From Piper betle (taxonomy: Eukaryota > Streptophyta > Magnoliopsida > Piperales > Piperaceae): DNA of 64,000 bases. Positions 24,458-36,088 of the stretch are shown here, one piece after another; positions within the stretch are counted from its first letter, which is position 1; each line of letters opens with the position of its first letter. The position numbers and the translations under genes are program-made. Below the pieces are notes generated by a model. The model saw nothing but the letters and a program-made list of their open reading frames with translations, was not told where the DNA came from and made no database searches. Where the stretch lies: the NCBI GenBank assembly GCA_033002965.1, contig JAURVB010012681.1, forward strand, positions 1-64,000, read 5' to 3'.

Positions 24458-25330
24458 TAATTTAGGAATTGTGCATAAGGAGGAAGATGATAATTTTAGA
24501 CAGGGCTGAACAATTTGCTTTAATTTATAGGCAGATCATAAGAGAGGTCTACGGTATTTTTTGATATGGGATAAAAAGTAATAATAAATGCAAGTAGGCC
24601 CACTTAGGGTATGTTTGGTAAGACAAGAGCCAGGAAAAAAAAGTGTGAGAAGAGGAAATTTTTATTTGTTTTGTAAGAAATTATAAAAAAACAGTTATTT
24701 TTCGTTACTATGGAAAATTCATTCATAATTATTTGTTATCAAAAGAATAAAGCAAGGGAAGAAAGTGACAATGTTTTTTTATATTTTTTTCTTTTTTATT
24801 TCTAATCAAACACATGCGAGAAAAAAAAATGAAAAAGATATAGCTCCAAGCTCACAAGTTCACCTCAGGAAGATGCAAGGAAATATTTACAAGCAGCAAA
24901 ATTGACATTTTAAAGGGCAACAATGGACAAAATATGTGTAAAGAGAAATGTGGCTAAGGTGTAACTCATAATACCATTGCTTAAAAAAAGGGAAGAAGAA
25001 CAACAATAAACAAACCATGATACCATTATGATCATTTCTCACTACGGCCTAAAATAATGATCATATCCATATCCTAGCAGATGAACAAAAATAAGCTAGC
25101 CAAAAATGTTAATCCTATGATAATTCATATTCAACTTTTTCTTAGTTTTGTAATATTTTTAATGAAATATAACAAAAACCAGCACAAATGAGCAACATTG
25201 TAAATTGGGACCTGCAAACTCAAATAAGAAGATGATTTTTTTGGATGATTTTTTTGGGAGAGGATAAATCCATTTTGCATGAATTTATACGCATATGCAT
25301 AATTGGTAAAGGGTTTTTTCGTACACTCAA

Positions 25331-26340
25331 GAAAAGTGGTTGGTCGCTAAGACTCTTGGCTTCCTCGTGCTAAGGCACCGAGATTGTTTTTACACTTTTG
25401 AATTTTTCACGAATTTCGGTTCTTTTTCATGCACTGATAAATCAAGTTTGATTCTTTTTCATACCAACAAGTTCATATGATGATTCATCAAATTAGATTT
25501 CATCCACAAGATAAATCACAATTTTTAACTATTTTAAATCACAAATTAGATAAATAAAAAATTAGATTTTACATACCCAAGATAGATTTTCATCAAATTA
25601 ATTATTTTTAACAAATCTACCATTAAAGCATAAATTTCAAGAAATTTACAACTAAACTTGTATAAATCATGTATCAAAGTTGATTTAACTTGAATAAATT
25701 ATCTGATTATCATTCCCGGAGTTATTTACAAATTAGATCTTGCATAATTATACCCACACCTCATATAAATTTAAGAAATTAAACCTATATTTAGATAACA
25801 TGGGAATTCTACATATATTAAATCACAATTCATGCAAAAAACTCAAATCTTTTGAATTGTTTGCCAAACAAGCATCCTCCATCAAATTTCATCATAGATT
25901 AATGAAAAACCTTATTCCATAATCTCCTCATCCAAAACAATTATAATTTATGCATGGATGACATCCTAAATGATAAAAATCTATGACTAATGAATAAAAC
26001 ACAAAACAACGATGAAAAAAAGAAAGAATTACCAAAACCTTAGCTGCCAACAACAACGAGATGAAGAGAGAGATTTTCCACACAAGAAAAAGCAGGAAGG
26101 GAGGGAAGCAACATAAGACAAGATAGAGAGGACCCTTTTTATCTTACCCTACAAATCTTTTAACCCCCGGCTAAAAGGATAAATCTGACGATTTTCTCTA
26201 GGAAAATTTATTGAACTTAAATTTAATTGAGTGTACACCAAAGCTTGAACCAAAATTTCAAACTAAACCTGATAAAAAAATTCCTGTCCAACTAAATCCG
26301 TTAAATTACGAAAATTCATTAAATAAATTTCTAGCCCGAT
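25331..26340. other. AT-rich intergenic DNA
   Basis: No gene seen. The last part abuts the truncated 3' LTR of the minus-strand Copia element. Confidence 0.45.
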
Positions 26341-26344
26341 CTTG

Positions 26345-26828
26345 GGTCTCACATTTCCATGTCAAGTTCCACTCTTCATCCTCTCTCAACCTTGATTTTC
26401 CTCCACTACCCTCCCCAAATATAAGGTATGAGTTGTGAGTGTTGTTCTCTACCAAAAAATGTAACACACCCTCTAAAACCACCAAACAAGTCGTTTGGGT
26501 TTTAAGCAGGTCAAAGCAGGTCTGTGGGTCACGCCTTGGTGCACCACATACGTTGACCACAAGAAACACTTGCGCCTTGGCGCAACAACCAGTCATGCCC
26601 TTGCACACAGGATAGAACCATTGCGCCATTGTGCAACCAAACCTTGTGCCTTGGCATAAACCACACGCTGGCCACTTAACCTTTGTGCCCTCTTGTGAAA
26701 TTCCTCGTGCCCTAGCACAACAGTTTTGCCTCTTGCACCCTTGCCCAAGACATATTTGCACCCTTGCGCAAGCCCACGAAATTTGTGTTAAATTTAATTA
26801 CTTCATGAGAGGAAGGAACACCCAAGAA
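26345..26828 (-). repeat. 3' LTR of the minus-strand Copia element (truncated)
   Basis: Matches 31,255-31,728. Shared landmarks are GAGTTGTGAGT, TTGTTCTCTACCAAAAA, ACACCCTCTAAAACC, GGTTTTAA, CATGAGA and GGAACACCCAA. About 410 bp of the LTR's 3' part is missing at the left end. Both LTRs contain repeated GCGCCTTGGCGCAA-like palindromes. Confidence 0.8.
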
Positions 26829-27161
26829 ACGTCCTCTTCCCGACTCCATGAAGCAACTAATTGACAAAGGAGGGGGCCTTCATGCCCACTTCGCCGCAAC
26901 AAAATACATGTTTCTTCTTGGTCACCACCTTGGTTAATATGTTTGAAACATTCTTGTCAGTGTGAATCTTGGTGAGCTCAAGAGACTTTGCATCCAACAC
27001 AAACCTCACCCAATGGTACCCATGTCGATGTATTTGCTCATTGAATAGAAACTTGAATTCTTGCTCAAGTAAATGAAACTCTCACTATCACAGTGAACAA
27101 GGTATCAATCTTGCTTAAAGTCAATCTCATTCAAGAGTTTCTTCAACCAAAGTATTTCTTT

Positions 27162-28300
27162 TTAAGCCTTTGTGGTTGCAATGAACTCTACCCCAGTAGT
27201 GGATAGGGCAACACATTTTTGCAACCTTGATTGCCATGATATGGTCCCCCCAAGCAAAAGTGACAACAAACCTGGAAATAGGCCGCTGTGTGTCCACAAC
27301 AACCCTCCCCCTCCTCCCATAGCGGCATCAGTATAACCAATCAATAATAGTTTGTTCCCCCCAAAGCATAACCAATACTTTGAAGTACTCTTAAGATATC
27401 TCATAATCCAGTTCATGGCTGGTCAATGCTCCTTGACCATATTAGTCAAGAACCTACTCACCAAACCAACATGTATTATGTTTGGCATCCACACCATATC
27501 ATACATCAAACTTCCCACAGTGAAAGCATAAGGAATCTTCTCCATTTCCTTCATCTTGTTCTCACTTAAGTTCACCATCCTCAACTTGAAGTGGCTTCCA
27601 AGTGGAACCCCAACCGGCTTTGAATTCTTCACGTTGAACCTTTGAAGCCCTTCTCAATGTACTTCTCTTGTGAGACTTAAAGCTTCCTAGCTTTTCGGTC
27701 ACGCCTAATGGACATCCCTAAGATTTATTTTGCTTATTCCCAGTCCATTGCAAAAGACGTACTAAAGCTATCTTTTAGCTTCCCAATCTTGGTATGATCA
27801 TGCCCAACATCAACATGTCATTCACATAGAGCAATAACACAATGAAGTCAAAATCATCAAATCTCTTGATAAACACACAATGGTTTGAGATCGATTTCTT
27901 GTACCTGTTGCTCTCCATGAAAGAGTCAAACTTCTTGTATCATTGTCTCAGTGCTTGATTTAAGTCATACAAGCTATTCTTCCTTCCCTTGACTTCGAAC
28001 CCTTCGGATTGCTCTATGTAAATAGTCTCCTCAAGATCATCATGTAGAAAGGTCATCTTCTGATGCAACTATTCTATCTCCAAATCCATGCTTGCCACCA
28101 ATACGAGAACAACACTAATGGAAGACATCTTCACCATTGGAGAGGATTTCATTGAAATCAATGCCTTTCTTTTGCCCAAAGCCCTTCACCACTAACCTAG
28201 CCTTTTACCTCGGCTTAGTGGATCCTTTTTCATGTTTGATCTCGAAATCCCCATTTATTCTTCATAGGTGTGATTGTAGTACAAAGATTTCATCTCATTT
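27162..28300 (-). pseudogene. Copia reverse transcriptase and RNase H remnant
   Basis: Minus-strand pieces in several frames. They include a catalytic box LLLYVNDMLMLG (near 27,830), where the invariant YVDD has become YVND. Then come KMKEMEKIPYAFTVGSLMYDMV, NWIMRYLKSTSKYWLCFGG, GYTDAAMGG and GGTISWQSRLQKCVALSTTGVEFIA. The order is that of Copia RT followed by RNase H. The loss of a catalytic Asp and the many frame breaks show it is dead. Confidence 0.85.
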
Positions 28301-28991
28301 TGTATAACCCGCATCCAATCCACCTAATTCACATGAGCTTTCACCTCGCCAAAAGTCTCCAGTCCACTACTTTCGATCACTTAAATATAATTCAATGATG
28401 GATACCTTGTTGACAGAATCAAAACCTAAGCCAACCTCCTCACATTTGTTGGCTCTCCCTTTGATCAAGGCTCCCTTTACCATCATCCACATCATCAATA
28501 GCCTTATCCTCACCTTCTTCATAACTAGGTGGGATGTTCAGTGAATCATTCTTGTCATCCTCTTCCACACATGCTGATATAGAAATCTCTCCTTCATGCT
28601 CTTTTTCTTCACAGGAGGCTTCTTGAGGCACATTTCCTTTCCCAAAGTCCTCAATCATTTAATTCTCCATGAATATCACATCACAGCTTTGGATCAACCC
28701 CCGGTTCTTGGGATCCAAAAATCTATAGCCAAATTGCTCATTGCCGCATCACAAAAAGATGCACTCTAATACCCTAGAATCAAGCTTCAACTATTATTCC
28801 TTAGGAACATGCACAAAAGCCTAGCAACCAAACACCTATAAGTCAAAGTAGTTCACCTTTTTACCACTTTGTAGAATATCGCTCTCAAATATATGCAAAG
28901 GAGACCTATTCACCAAGTAACAAGCAGTCTTTAGGGTTTCACCCCAAAACCACTTAAGCAACTTTGCCGATGACAATATGCTCCAAATCCT

Positions 28992-29405
28992 CTATGTGAA
29001 TGTCCTATACATCCTCTCCATCACTCTGTTTAGTTCGGCGGAATAGGGTATCGTCTTCTCATGCCTAATGTTTTGCTTGCTACAATAATCATTAAAGTCA
29101 CTGGAGGAATACTCTCCACCATTGTTGTTTCTAAGGCACTTGAGCAATTTATCGATTTCTCTCTCAACCGCCACATGAAAGTCCTTGAAGATGGCCAACA
29201 CATCTCCCTTGCTCTTCATAACATATGTCCAAACCTTCCTAGAAGTGTCATCAATGAAAGTGACAAAGTAACTATTGCAACTGAATATTTTTACTTTCAC
29301 TGGTCCACATACTTTAGTATGCACAAGCTCAAGCACCTCAGACTTCCTTGTACTCGACCCTCAAAAGGACGTTTTCGTTGCTTGCCAACCAAACAATGGT
29401 TATAA
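28992..29405 (-). pseudogene. Copia integrase core remnant
   Basis: Contains HTKVCGPVKVKIFSCNSYFV, TFIDDTSRKVWTYVMKSK, FKDFHVAVERE and NNGGEYSSSDFNDYCSKQN, then HEKTIPYSAELNRVMERM. This is the central D,D-35-E region of a Copia integrase. It is one broken piece of the polyprotein frame. Confidence 0.88.
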
Positions 29406-29622
29406 GGTCTAATCGCATTACCCTTGAGCTTGGGAAGGAGATTTTGTTTCCTTAAAACCTCTAATCCTTTCTAACCCATGTGCCTGAGCCTTCGGTGCAA
29501 CAAATCTGTTGTGAGATCCGGAGATGATACATTCACCTCCCTCACACAAGACTCATCCCGGTCTTGTAAAAGCTAGAACCCTTCTTCCCCTTCGCCACAA
29601 TTAAAGAGTCACACACAAACTT

Positions 29623-29811
29623 CTACATGTCTTCTACAAAATGTGAGTTGAACTCCTCATCATCGAGTTCACTAGTGGACAACAAATTTAATCTCAAATC
29701 TGGAATATGTTGAAGACCTTTGAAAATCAACTTGTAACCCATGTTGGTCACCATATGCACATCTCTGTGCCGAACAATCTTAGAAATACTACTATTTCTC
29801 ATCTTTACCAC
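29623..29811 (-). pseudogene. Copia protease-region remnant
   Basis: Reads VKMRNSSISKIVRHRDVHMV, then LIFKGLQHIPDLRLNLLSTS. The latter is the segment between protease and integrase zinc finger in Copia polyproteins (typically LxDVLxVPxLxxNLLSV). No intact protease active site is present in frame. Confidence 0.7.
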
Positions 29812-30020
29812 CCCTAAATCATTGCCCTCACTGGTAGTAAAGAAATCACGGCTTAGAGTAGAATGAAATGATGCAATAGAGTAGATAATCTAACTCACAT
29901 CACAATCAGCCACCAAGCATTCAATCTACAACCTCCCATAATGACCAACTCATCATGTGCAACATATGTGTTTGGAACATTTTGAGCCTTGTTGCCGTTT
30001 TCCTTCATGTCCTTGAGCTT

Positions 30021-30797
30021 TCAATAATCTTCCTTCATGTGATCCGTCTTGTAACAATAGTAGCATTTCAAGTCCTTCAGTATCTTGGACTTGCCTTTAC
30101 TCTTGTCCCTCTTGAAATGACTTCTGTTTGTTGATCTTCCCCTACCTCCCTCCAAAACTAATGCCGTAGAACTTGAAACTCGTGATGATAACTCTAAAGA
30201 CTTCTTCCTTATCTCCTCTAAAAGGATAAATGAGGTCACTGAGTCCATGTCAAGCTTCGCAATATGACTCAAACTCATGATTAAATTATCCTACGAGTTC
30301 GTCATTAAATAAAGTAGAATAGTAGATTGCTCTTCCTCATCAATTTTCACACTGGTTCTCAACAACTCATTCATTAATAAGTTAAACACATTTAAGTGAT
30401 CATGAACCGATGTCTTGTCCTTCATCTTGAGATTGTACAATTGCCACTGGATATAAAGCTTGTTCACCAAAGACTCATCCTCATAAATTTGGTTAAGGCT
30501 CACCCAAAACTCCTTGGTTGTGGTATCCACCATTTGCACATTGAACAATATCTTATCATTAAATGCTAAGAGTATATTGGCCTTTGCAATATCATCTTTC
30601 TCCATAAATTGTGTATCTGTTATCCCAGGTGGTTTTTGGCCCGACCCCTTCAACCCAATGGCACATTCATCTTTCAATAAGATGATATGAATCTTCACCT
30701 TCCACATAGCAAAGTGTTTTCTATAGACCTTGGAAATCTCAAACTTAGCGCCCTTTGACATCTTACCCAAACCACTAGAATCACCACTATCAAACAC
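30021..30797 (-). pseudogene. Copia gag remnant with CCHC knuckle
   Basis: Two adjoining minus-strand frames. The first (from MFDSGDSSGLGKMSKG) carries the gag region KAKANILLAFND-like, TTTKEFWVSLNQIYEDESLVNKLYI and MKDKTSVHDHLNVFNLLMNELL. The second carries a damaged zinc knuckle (CYYCYKTDHMKEDY). The usual Copia order of capsid then CCHC is visible. A frame break at about 30,280-30,290 separates them. Confidence 0.82.
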
Positions 30798-30828
30798 AGC
30801 ATCAAACAGAACAATTAAAAACCATGAA

Positions 30829-30840
30829 GCTCTAATACCA
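30829..30840 (-). other. Copia primer-binding site
   Basis: On the minus strand TGGTATTAGAGC, a one-base variant of the initiator-tRNA-Met complement, lies two bases downstream of the LTR end. Confidence 0.85.
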
Positions 30841-30842
30841 CT

Positions 30843-31728
30843 TGTTGGAAAATTAACATAAAAATACTTAGTAAATGTACAACGGAGTTTTTATCAAACA
30901 TTTGGACTTCCAAGATCACCAACTCCCTGATTCATTTGATTCATCTAGACAATAACAAGCACAACTCCACCAAATATGATCACAACTCCAATAGAGTAGG
31001 CAATACCAAATTGAAGTGAAAATTCCAAGATTAGATCAAACCACAACAATTCAAATTTAGCCAAAAATTCACTATGAACATAAATAAATTACAATCAATC
31101 CATCATCGTGAGAATCCAATCTCAATACATACAAATCGACAATCAATCCCCACAGGAATGATGAAAATAATAAATAAGAGAGAAACCTTTGAAGACACCA
31201 ACTTGATCTTAGCAGAGACAATGGATCGGCAATTACACAAGGAATCCGAACACCAAATTCACTCTCCACATCAAGATCCACTCATCACTCTCTCTCACCC
31301 TTGATTTGCACCCTTAATTGGTCTCTACAACCCTTTCCAAGCCAAAGGTTTGAGTTGTGAGTATTGTTCTCTACCAAAAATTGGTAAAACACCCTCTAAA
31401 ACCCTCAAATATGTCATTCGGGTTTTAAACGGATCAAAACAGGTCCGCAAGTCATGCCTTGGCACATGCTTCTTTGTGCCATGGCGCGCCACATATGTTG
31501 AGCACAAGAAACACTTGCACTTTGGTGCAACAACTTGTTGCATCCTTGTGCATCAGAGAGAACCCTTGCACCTTGGCGCAGACCACACGTCGGCCACTTC
31601 AACTTTCAGCCCTCGTGTGAAACTCCTTGCACCCTAGCACGATAGTTCTGCCCCTTGTGCACTTGCGTGAGCCCACAAAATTTGAGTGTTAAATTTTGTT
31701 ACTTCATGAGAAGAGGGAACACCCAACA
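30843..31728 (-). repeat. 5' LTR of the minus-strand Copia element (886 bp)
   Basis: On the minus strand it begins TGTTGGGTGTTCCC and ends TTTTCCAACA beside the primer-binding site. The flanking 5 bp on the right is CTAGT. Its partner at the left end is gone because the 3' LTR is truncated. Confidence 0.85.
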
Positions 31729-31869
31729 CTAGTGGAATAATTAAGTATGAGTTATAAAAGACTTTTTTCTATGTTACTCTATAAGGGTGCTTCTTATTTT
31801 TATTAGTTGGGCTTTTTTCGAGAACTTTGATTTTATTTTATTTTACTTTTTATAAGTAAGATAACTTTA

Positions 31870-32893
31870 TGTTGGGTTTTTCCTACATCGGTCGTAGAGG
31901 TGGTGACTTGTATATAGGATAATGGGAAAGCCTTATTTCCTAAGCTAGTTTTTGGATTAAGAGAAGCCCGTGCACCTGTTACAAGTAGGGCTGCTAATTG
32001 AGCGAGCCAGCTTGTGAGTATTTAGCATTCGGCTCCGCTCGGCTCGACTCAATACTCAACATTTAAATGTTCAAACTCGAACTCGGCTCAAACTTGAATC
32101 CTTCGAGTCGAGTTTGAACAAGGTAGTGTTCGACTCGTAGCTTGACTCGAACTCAACTCGATAAAATAATATAATAATATAGTCTTTATATTTTATATAT
32201 ATATAGACACACACAATATATTAACAAAGAAGTGAGATAGTTGAGATGGTAGGTATTCAAGTTAATGACCTCAAGGTTGTGGGTTCAATCTACATTGATT
32301 GCATTTTTTTAAGTGAGGTATTTTTTACTTTTAATCGAGCCGATTTTGAGTTCACAAACGAGCTGGCTTCGAGCTCGGGAAAATTAAACAGTTTAAGTGT
32401 ATTTGAGCTCGAGTCGAGCTCAAACACATAAAAGATATTCAAGTCGAACTCGAGCATGCATGTACAAAACTCGTTCGATCTCAAATTGAGTTTGAACGAG
32501 TTTCGAACTCGTTTAGCAGCCCTAGTTGAAAGTTTCTTTTGGGGGCCAATGGGCTTAACAGTGGTATCAGAGCCAAGTTTTGCCTACGCCAATTGTGGTC
32601 GTCACTGATGATTTAAGGGGAGTTTTGCCAAGTGGGTACCATCTGATAAAAGGGAGATTGTCAAACAATGATGATTTTAAGATCGCTCGATGTGTGAAAG
32701 GGAGTTTTGGGTTTATCTCACATCAATATGTGTGAAGGGGAGTTGTTGAGTTTATCCCACATCGGTCGTAAAAGGTGTTGGTGCCTTGTATATAGGGTAA
32801 TAAGAAAACTTTATTCCTTAAATAAGCTTTTGGATTAAGAGAGGCAAGTGACATTTGTTATAAGTCTCTTTTAGGGGCCCAAAGGGCCTAACA
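31870..32893 (+). mobile_element. TRIM (miniature LTR retrotransposon) with a nested MITE
   Basis: Two short LTRs bracket about 180 bp. Left LTR 31,870-32,560 (TGTTGGGTTTTTCCTACATC to GGGCTTAACA; about 144 bp once the nested MITE is removed). Primer-binding site TGGTATCAGAGC is at 32,562-32,573. The purine tract GTGAAGGGGAGT ends at 32,743. Right LTR is 32,744-32,893 (TGTTGAGTTTATCCCACATC to GGCCTAACA). The flanks CTTTA and TTTTA make a 5 bp TSD with one mismatch. There is no coding capacity, so it would depend on another element's enzymes. Confidence 0.9.
31986..32524. mobile_element. hAT-type MITE (539 bp) nested in the TRIM 5' LTR
   Basis: The ends are TAGGGCTGCTAA and TTAGCAGCCCTA (perfect 12 bp inverted pair). 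It is flanked by GTTACAAG (31,978-31,985) and GTTGAAAG (32,525-32,532), an 8 bp duplication with two mismatches. The TRIM's other LTR has the unoccupied site (TTGTTATAAGTC near 32,857). A tRNA-like B-box (GGTTCAATC, about 32,282) occurs inside. No transposase is present. The end sequence differs from the MITE at 11,281, so this is a related but separate family. Confidence 0.88.
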
Positions 32894-33045
32894 TTTTATT
32901 TATTTGGAATTATACAAATTAATTCAATAGAATATGTACGTCCAACCATAACTATTGAAGAGAGAACATTGATTCTTGGAAGGGAACATCTTCTCCAAGA
33001 CTCACATATGCTCTGAAGATAGAGCTCCAGTTCATGACTTCTACT

Positions 33046-33433
33046 TTCCAAGCTCACGGCTGATCAGAAGTCAGAACATAGAAGCAAAACTAAAAAACAA
33101 GCAGCAATTGTATAAATGGCATCTAATTTAGAAGTAGAAGTAGACAAAAGAAGATATAAATAGAAAAGAAATGAGCATTCAATAGTTTAGCAGTTGTATA
33201 ATGGCATCTTAACAAGTAATAGTGGACAGAAGAAATAAATTTCCAAGCTCATGGCTGATCAGAAGTCAGAACATAGAAGCAAAACTAAAAAACAAGCAGC
33301 AATTGTATAAATGACATCAAATTTAGAAGTAGAAGTAGACAAAAGAAGATATAAATAGAAAAGAAATGAGCATTCAATAGTTAGCAGTTGTATAATGGCA
33401 TCTTAACAAGTAATAGTGGACAGAAGAAATAAA
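33046..33433. repeat. Tandem duplication, period about 195 bp
   Basis: 33,046-33,240 and 33,241-33,433 are almost identical. Both begin TTCCAAGCTCAYGGCTGATC and end GAAGAAATAAAT. A third, degraded unit continues to about 33,600 (GAGCATTCAACAGT, AACAAGTAAAAGTAGACAAA). No coding potential. High similarity of the first two units implies a recent duplication. Confidence 0.92.
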
Positions 33434-33599
33434 TATATGAGTAATGAGCATTCAACAGTGCAGCAGCTGTAAAAATGTTATATTAACAAGTAAAAGTAGA
33501 CAAATGATGATATAAAATAATAGAAGAGAAATGAGCATTCTATAGTTCTGCAGTTGTAAAAATGTCATCTTAGAGAGTAAAAATGGACAAAAGATGATA

Positions 33600-34060
33600 C
33601 GGTGAAAACTGAAAACCGAATAGAACCGAAATCGAATTGTCAATTAGGTTTGGTTCCAAACTAATTAATTTGGTTTGTTTTTCCTTAGAGGTGTAGACAA
33701 ACCGAAATGTATATTGATATTTCGGTTATGAGTCGAATCGAGCCGAATTAACCGGAGAAAACAAAATAATCAAACTTTTTAAAAATATAACACATCAATA
33801 TATTTTTATGTTTATTATCATGAAATTATGATATATTTGTGATGAATTTTTATTTATTTAATATGATATATTTGTTTAGGATTGATTATTGAATGATTAT
33901 GCTCAATAAAATGATAATATAATTTTTATTAAATAATTAAATAAATCTATTTTTTATAACTTATGATATAATTCGGTTTCATCAATTCAGAACTGTACTA
34001 TCTGAATGCTCATCTCTACAATTAGAAGAGAAATGAGCATTTAATATATGGTATTAATGC
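33600..34060. other. AT-rich repeat-like DNA
   Basis: Contains ACCGAA-rich stretches (ACTGAAAACCGAATAGAACC, CGAATCGAGCCGAATTAACC) often seen in plant MITEs. A possible terminal pair TAGAGGTGTAGAC near 33,688 and TCATCTCTAC near 34,018 is too weak to define an element. Confidence 0.35.
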
Positions 34061-34170
34061 ATATCCCCTGATATCATTATCACAACCACTGAATTAGATC
34101 ACCCATCTCTACCACCTTGTGAGATAGACGATTGTCACGAATCAAGCCACCAAGAATTCGAAGCCAATGA

Positions 34171-34250
34171 CAATCTTTATTTGGTTTGTTGTGGATTTTG
34201 TAATATTTTTGTCACATACAACAAAAACCAGAACAGAACGAAGAAAGATG
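34171..34250 (-). promoter_or_regulatory. Stem-loop leader cassette, copy 7
   Basis: Arms AATCTTTATTTGGTTTGTTG and CAACAAAAACCAGAACAGAA pair imperfectly. A TATA-like TCTATAAATTCAG lies upstream on the minus strand (near 34,310). Flanking matches to copies A and B extend about 100 bp on each side (ACAACCACTG near 34,082; GGGAGCTGC near 34,253). Confidence 0.5.
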
Positions 34251-34639
34251 ATTGGGAGCTGCATAGACTGGAAGGTGATATTTTCTGAGAGTACTGATCC
34301 CCTTGTCTGAATTTATAGATCCAACATGTATAAGAAAGGTTTAGGATTTAGTTTGGTATGGGCTCAAACAGTAATCGTCATTCCAGAAAAGCCTATTTGC
34401 ATTAAACCAATATCAATTTATACCTATGAAGGGCCTACTATGAGTTCTTAATTAACCAGGCAGACACCTCCCCCTTGTTAAATGGACCTCGAGATACATG
34501 ATGAGAAATCCAAGGTCCATTTGATAGCAGAGATTTGTATGGTGTCTTCTTATGCAGCTTTCCTACACCATCCTGCCCCTAATTTTCATACGGGCCATAT
34601 GATCTATTAGCTCTTTTTTAAAAAAACTTAACATTTATC

Positions 34640-35537
34640 TGGGTCATTCGATTATAAGGATGGCCCAGATCCTCGAGTCCCGCTGCGGCGCCACGCTACC
34701 CACTGGGAGGAGGTGTCCGCCGTCATTGCTACCCGCTCCCCCTTTGACTCCGACTTCTCTGATTCCTCCTCTGGCATCGTTGATGATGACAATGCCAACA
34801 ACACCCGCAGCTTCCATTGCCTCATGTCCAACGGCATCACGTCGGCAGGGTTCGGCAACTCGGCTGCAGTGGCAGGAGTGGCCGCGGAGGGGGGAGCGTC
34901 CATGGGCAGAGGAGGGGGGGGAGCGTCTGCAGGCTGGGGAGGTGGTCCGTTGTCGGGTGAGGGGAGGAGCATCTGTGGTGGGGGAGGTAATCGTTGCGGG
35001 TGGGACAATGGGGTCAAGGGGTGGCGGGGGGCATCCACGACGGGGAGGGGGGAGCGGGGTAGAGGAGGGAGTCACAGGGGGACGCCCCCCACCTCCGCGA
35101 CTCCCTCCTCTACCCCGCTCCCCCTCCCCCGCCATGGACGGCCCCTGCCACCCCTTCTTGCTCCCTCTCGACCCTGCTGTCCCGTCGCGGCTGCCACCCC
35201 TCCTGGTCACTTCGCCCGTGACAACTCCCTCCCCCACTGCAGACGCTCCCCTCCCTTTGATGCAAACGCCCCCCTCCCTCGTCTGTGGACGCTCCCCCTC
35301 CTCTGCCCGCGAACGCTCCCCCTCCTCTGCCCGCGGACGCCCCCCTCCCTCGCATCTGATCTCATTCCTGCTGCCGCCACGCTGCCCAACCCTGCTACAC
35401 TCCCCTCCCCCACTCGACCAGCCGTAGCTGGAACCTGGTCGCCAACTGTAGAGGTTTTTTTTTTTATCAAATCAGGGTCATTTCATATTAGAGCTTGGGG
35501 TAGGAAACTTTTCCTGCCCTGCCTTAAATAAACTTTA

Positions 35538-35540
<3 letters not shown>
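34640..35540. mobile_element. GC-rich fold-back element
   Basis: A long imperfect palindrome centred near 35,080. The left arm (from about 34,890) and the right arm (to about 35,330) match in reverse complement. Examples are GGGTAGAGGAGGGAGTC with GACTCCCTCCTCTACCC and GGGGAGCGTCTGCAG with CTGCAGACGCTCCCC. The right end AGCTTGGGGTAGGAAAC plus a T-run and ATCAAATC resembles the right end of 61,441-62,055. It adjoins a (TA)n tract. The large overlapping Pro/Gly/Arg-rich open frames on both strands come from the low-complexity palindrome and are not genes. Confidence 0.65.

Positions 35541-35611
<71 letters not shown>
35541..35611. repeat. (TA)n followed by (GA)n microsatellite
   Basis: About 36 bp of TA (35,541-35,576) then about 35 bp of GA, uninterrupted. 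A second (TA)n lies at 35,905-35,939. Confidence 0.95.
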
Positions 35612-35613
<2 letters not shown>

Positions 35614-35902
35614 AGAATTTGAGAACTTTAAGAACTTATTTTAGAGCATTAGATAAGATTCAATGATAACGTGCTTTTCCCTTAAGATGGGTATTTTTGT
35701 CATGATATTTTTACAACTTAAACCCACTAAAAAAATGAGTTCCCAAGTGTGGCCCTTTTTTTATTTATAAATTTTGTAAACTTTAATTATAATCATTAAT
35801 TTTTAATATATTAATTCATATTGAATAGTTATTGATGGAACTACTCGTAACTACTACCCACAACTCCTCAATCAAAACTGTTAGATGAAAAATTATCAAT
35901 CA

Positions 35903-35944
<42 letters not shown>

Positions 35945-36088
35945 AAAATGTATGTTAACTTCTACTAAAAAAATATTTAAATTCAAACTCAATTAGGATT
36001 ATACTTAAATAATATAATTACTGTTTTTTAATTATTTTGAGTGTGTCAATTCTTAAAATTATAATATAATATTTATAAGGTTTATAAC
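35612..36088. other. AT-rich intergenic DNA
   Basis: No gene seen. It includes the second (TA)n tract at 35,905-35,939. Confidence 0.5.

Larger units (their letters stand above)
22771..25330. repeat. Segmental duplication, copy B
   Basis: The uninterrupted counterpart of 7145-13,240. It preserves the unoccupied sites for both the organelle-like block (near 23,090) and the hAT MITE (23,828-23,835). It carries three stem-loop cassettes (22,790-23,010; 24,382-24,457; 25,150-25,330) and the second exon-like block (about 23,950-24,190). Confidence 0.75.
26345..31728 (-). mobile_element. Decayed Ty1/Copia retrotransposon
   Basis: Read on the minus strand: 5' LTR (31,728-30,843), primer-binding site (30,840-30,829), gag, protease, integrase, reverse transcriptase, RNase H and a truncated 3' LTR (26,828-26,345). 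This is the Copia domain order. The frames are broken in many places. The LTRs have diverged clearly, with many substitutions and indels, so the insertion is old and inactive. Confidence 0.88.

Noticed and set aside
32233..32300. tRNA-like stretch (GGTTCAATC with upstream A-box-like DNA)
   Set aside because: It cannot form a full cloverleaf and sits inside a MITE. It is noted only as a pol III B-box-like motif.
34644..35531. Open frames of up to 272 codons on both strands
   Set aside because: They are produced by a GC-rich palindrome of low complexity. Both strands give similar Pro/Gly/Arg strings because the arms are reverse complements.
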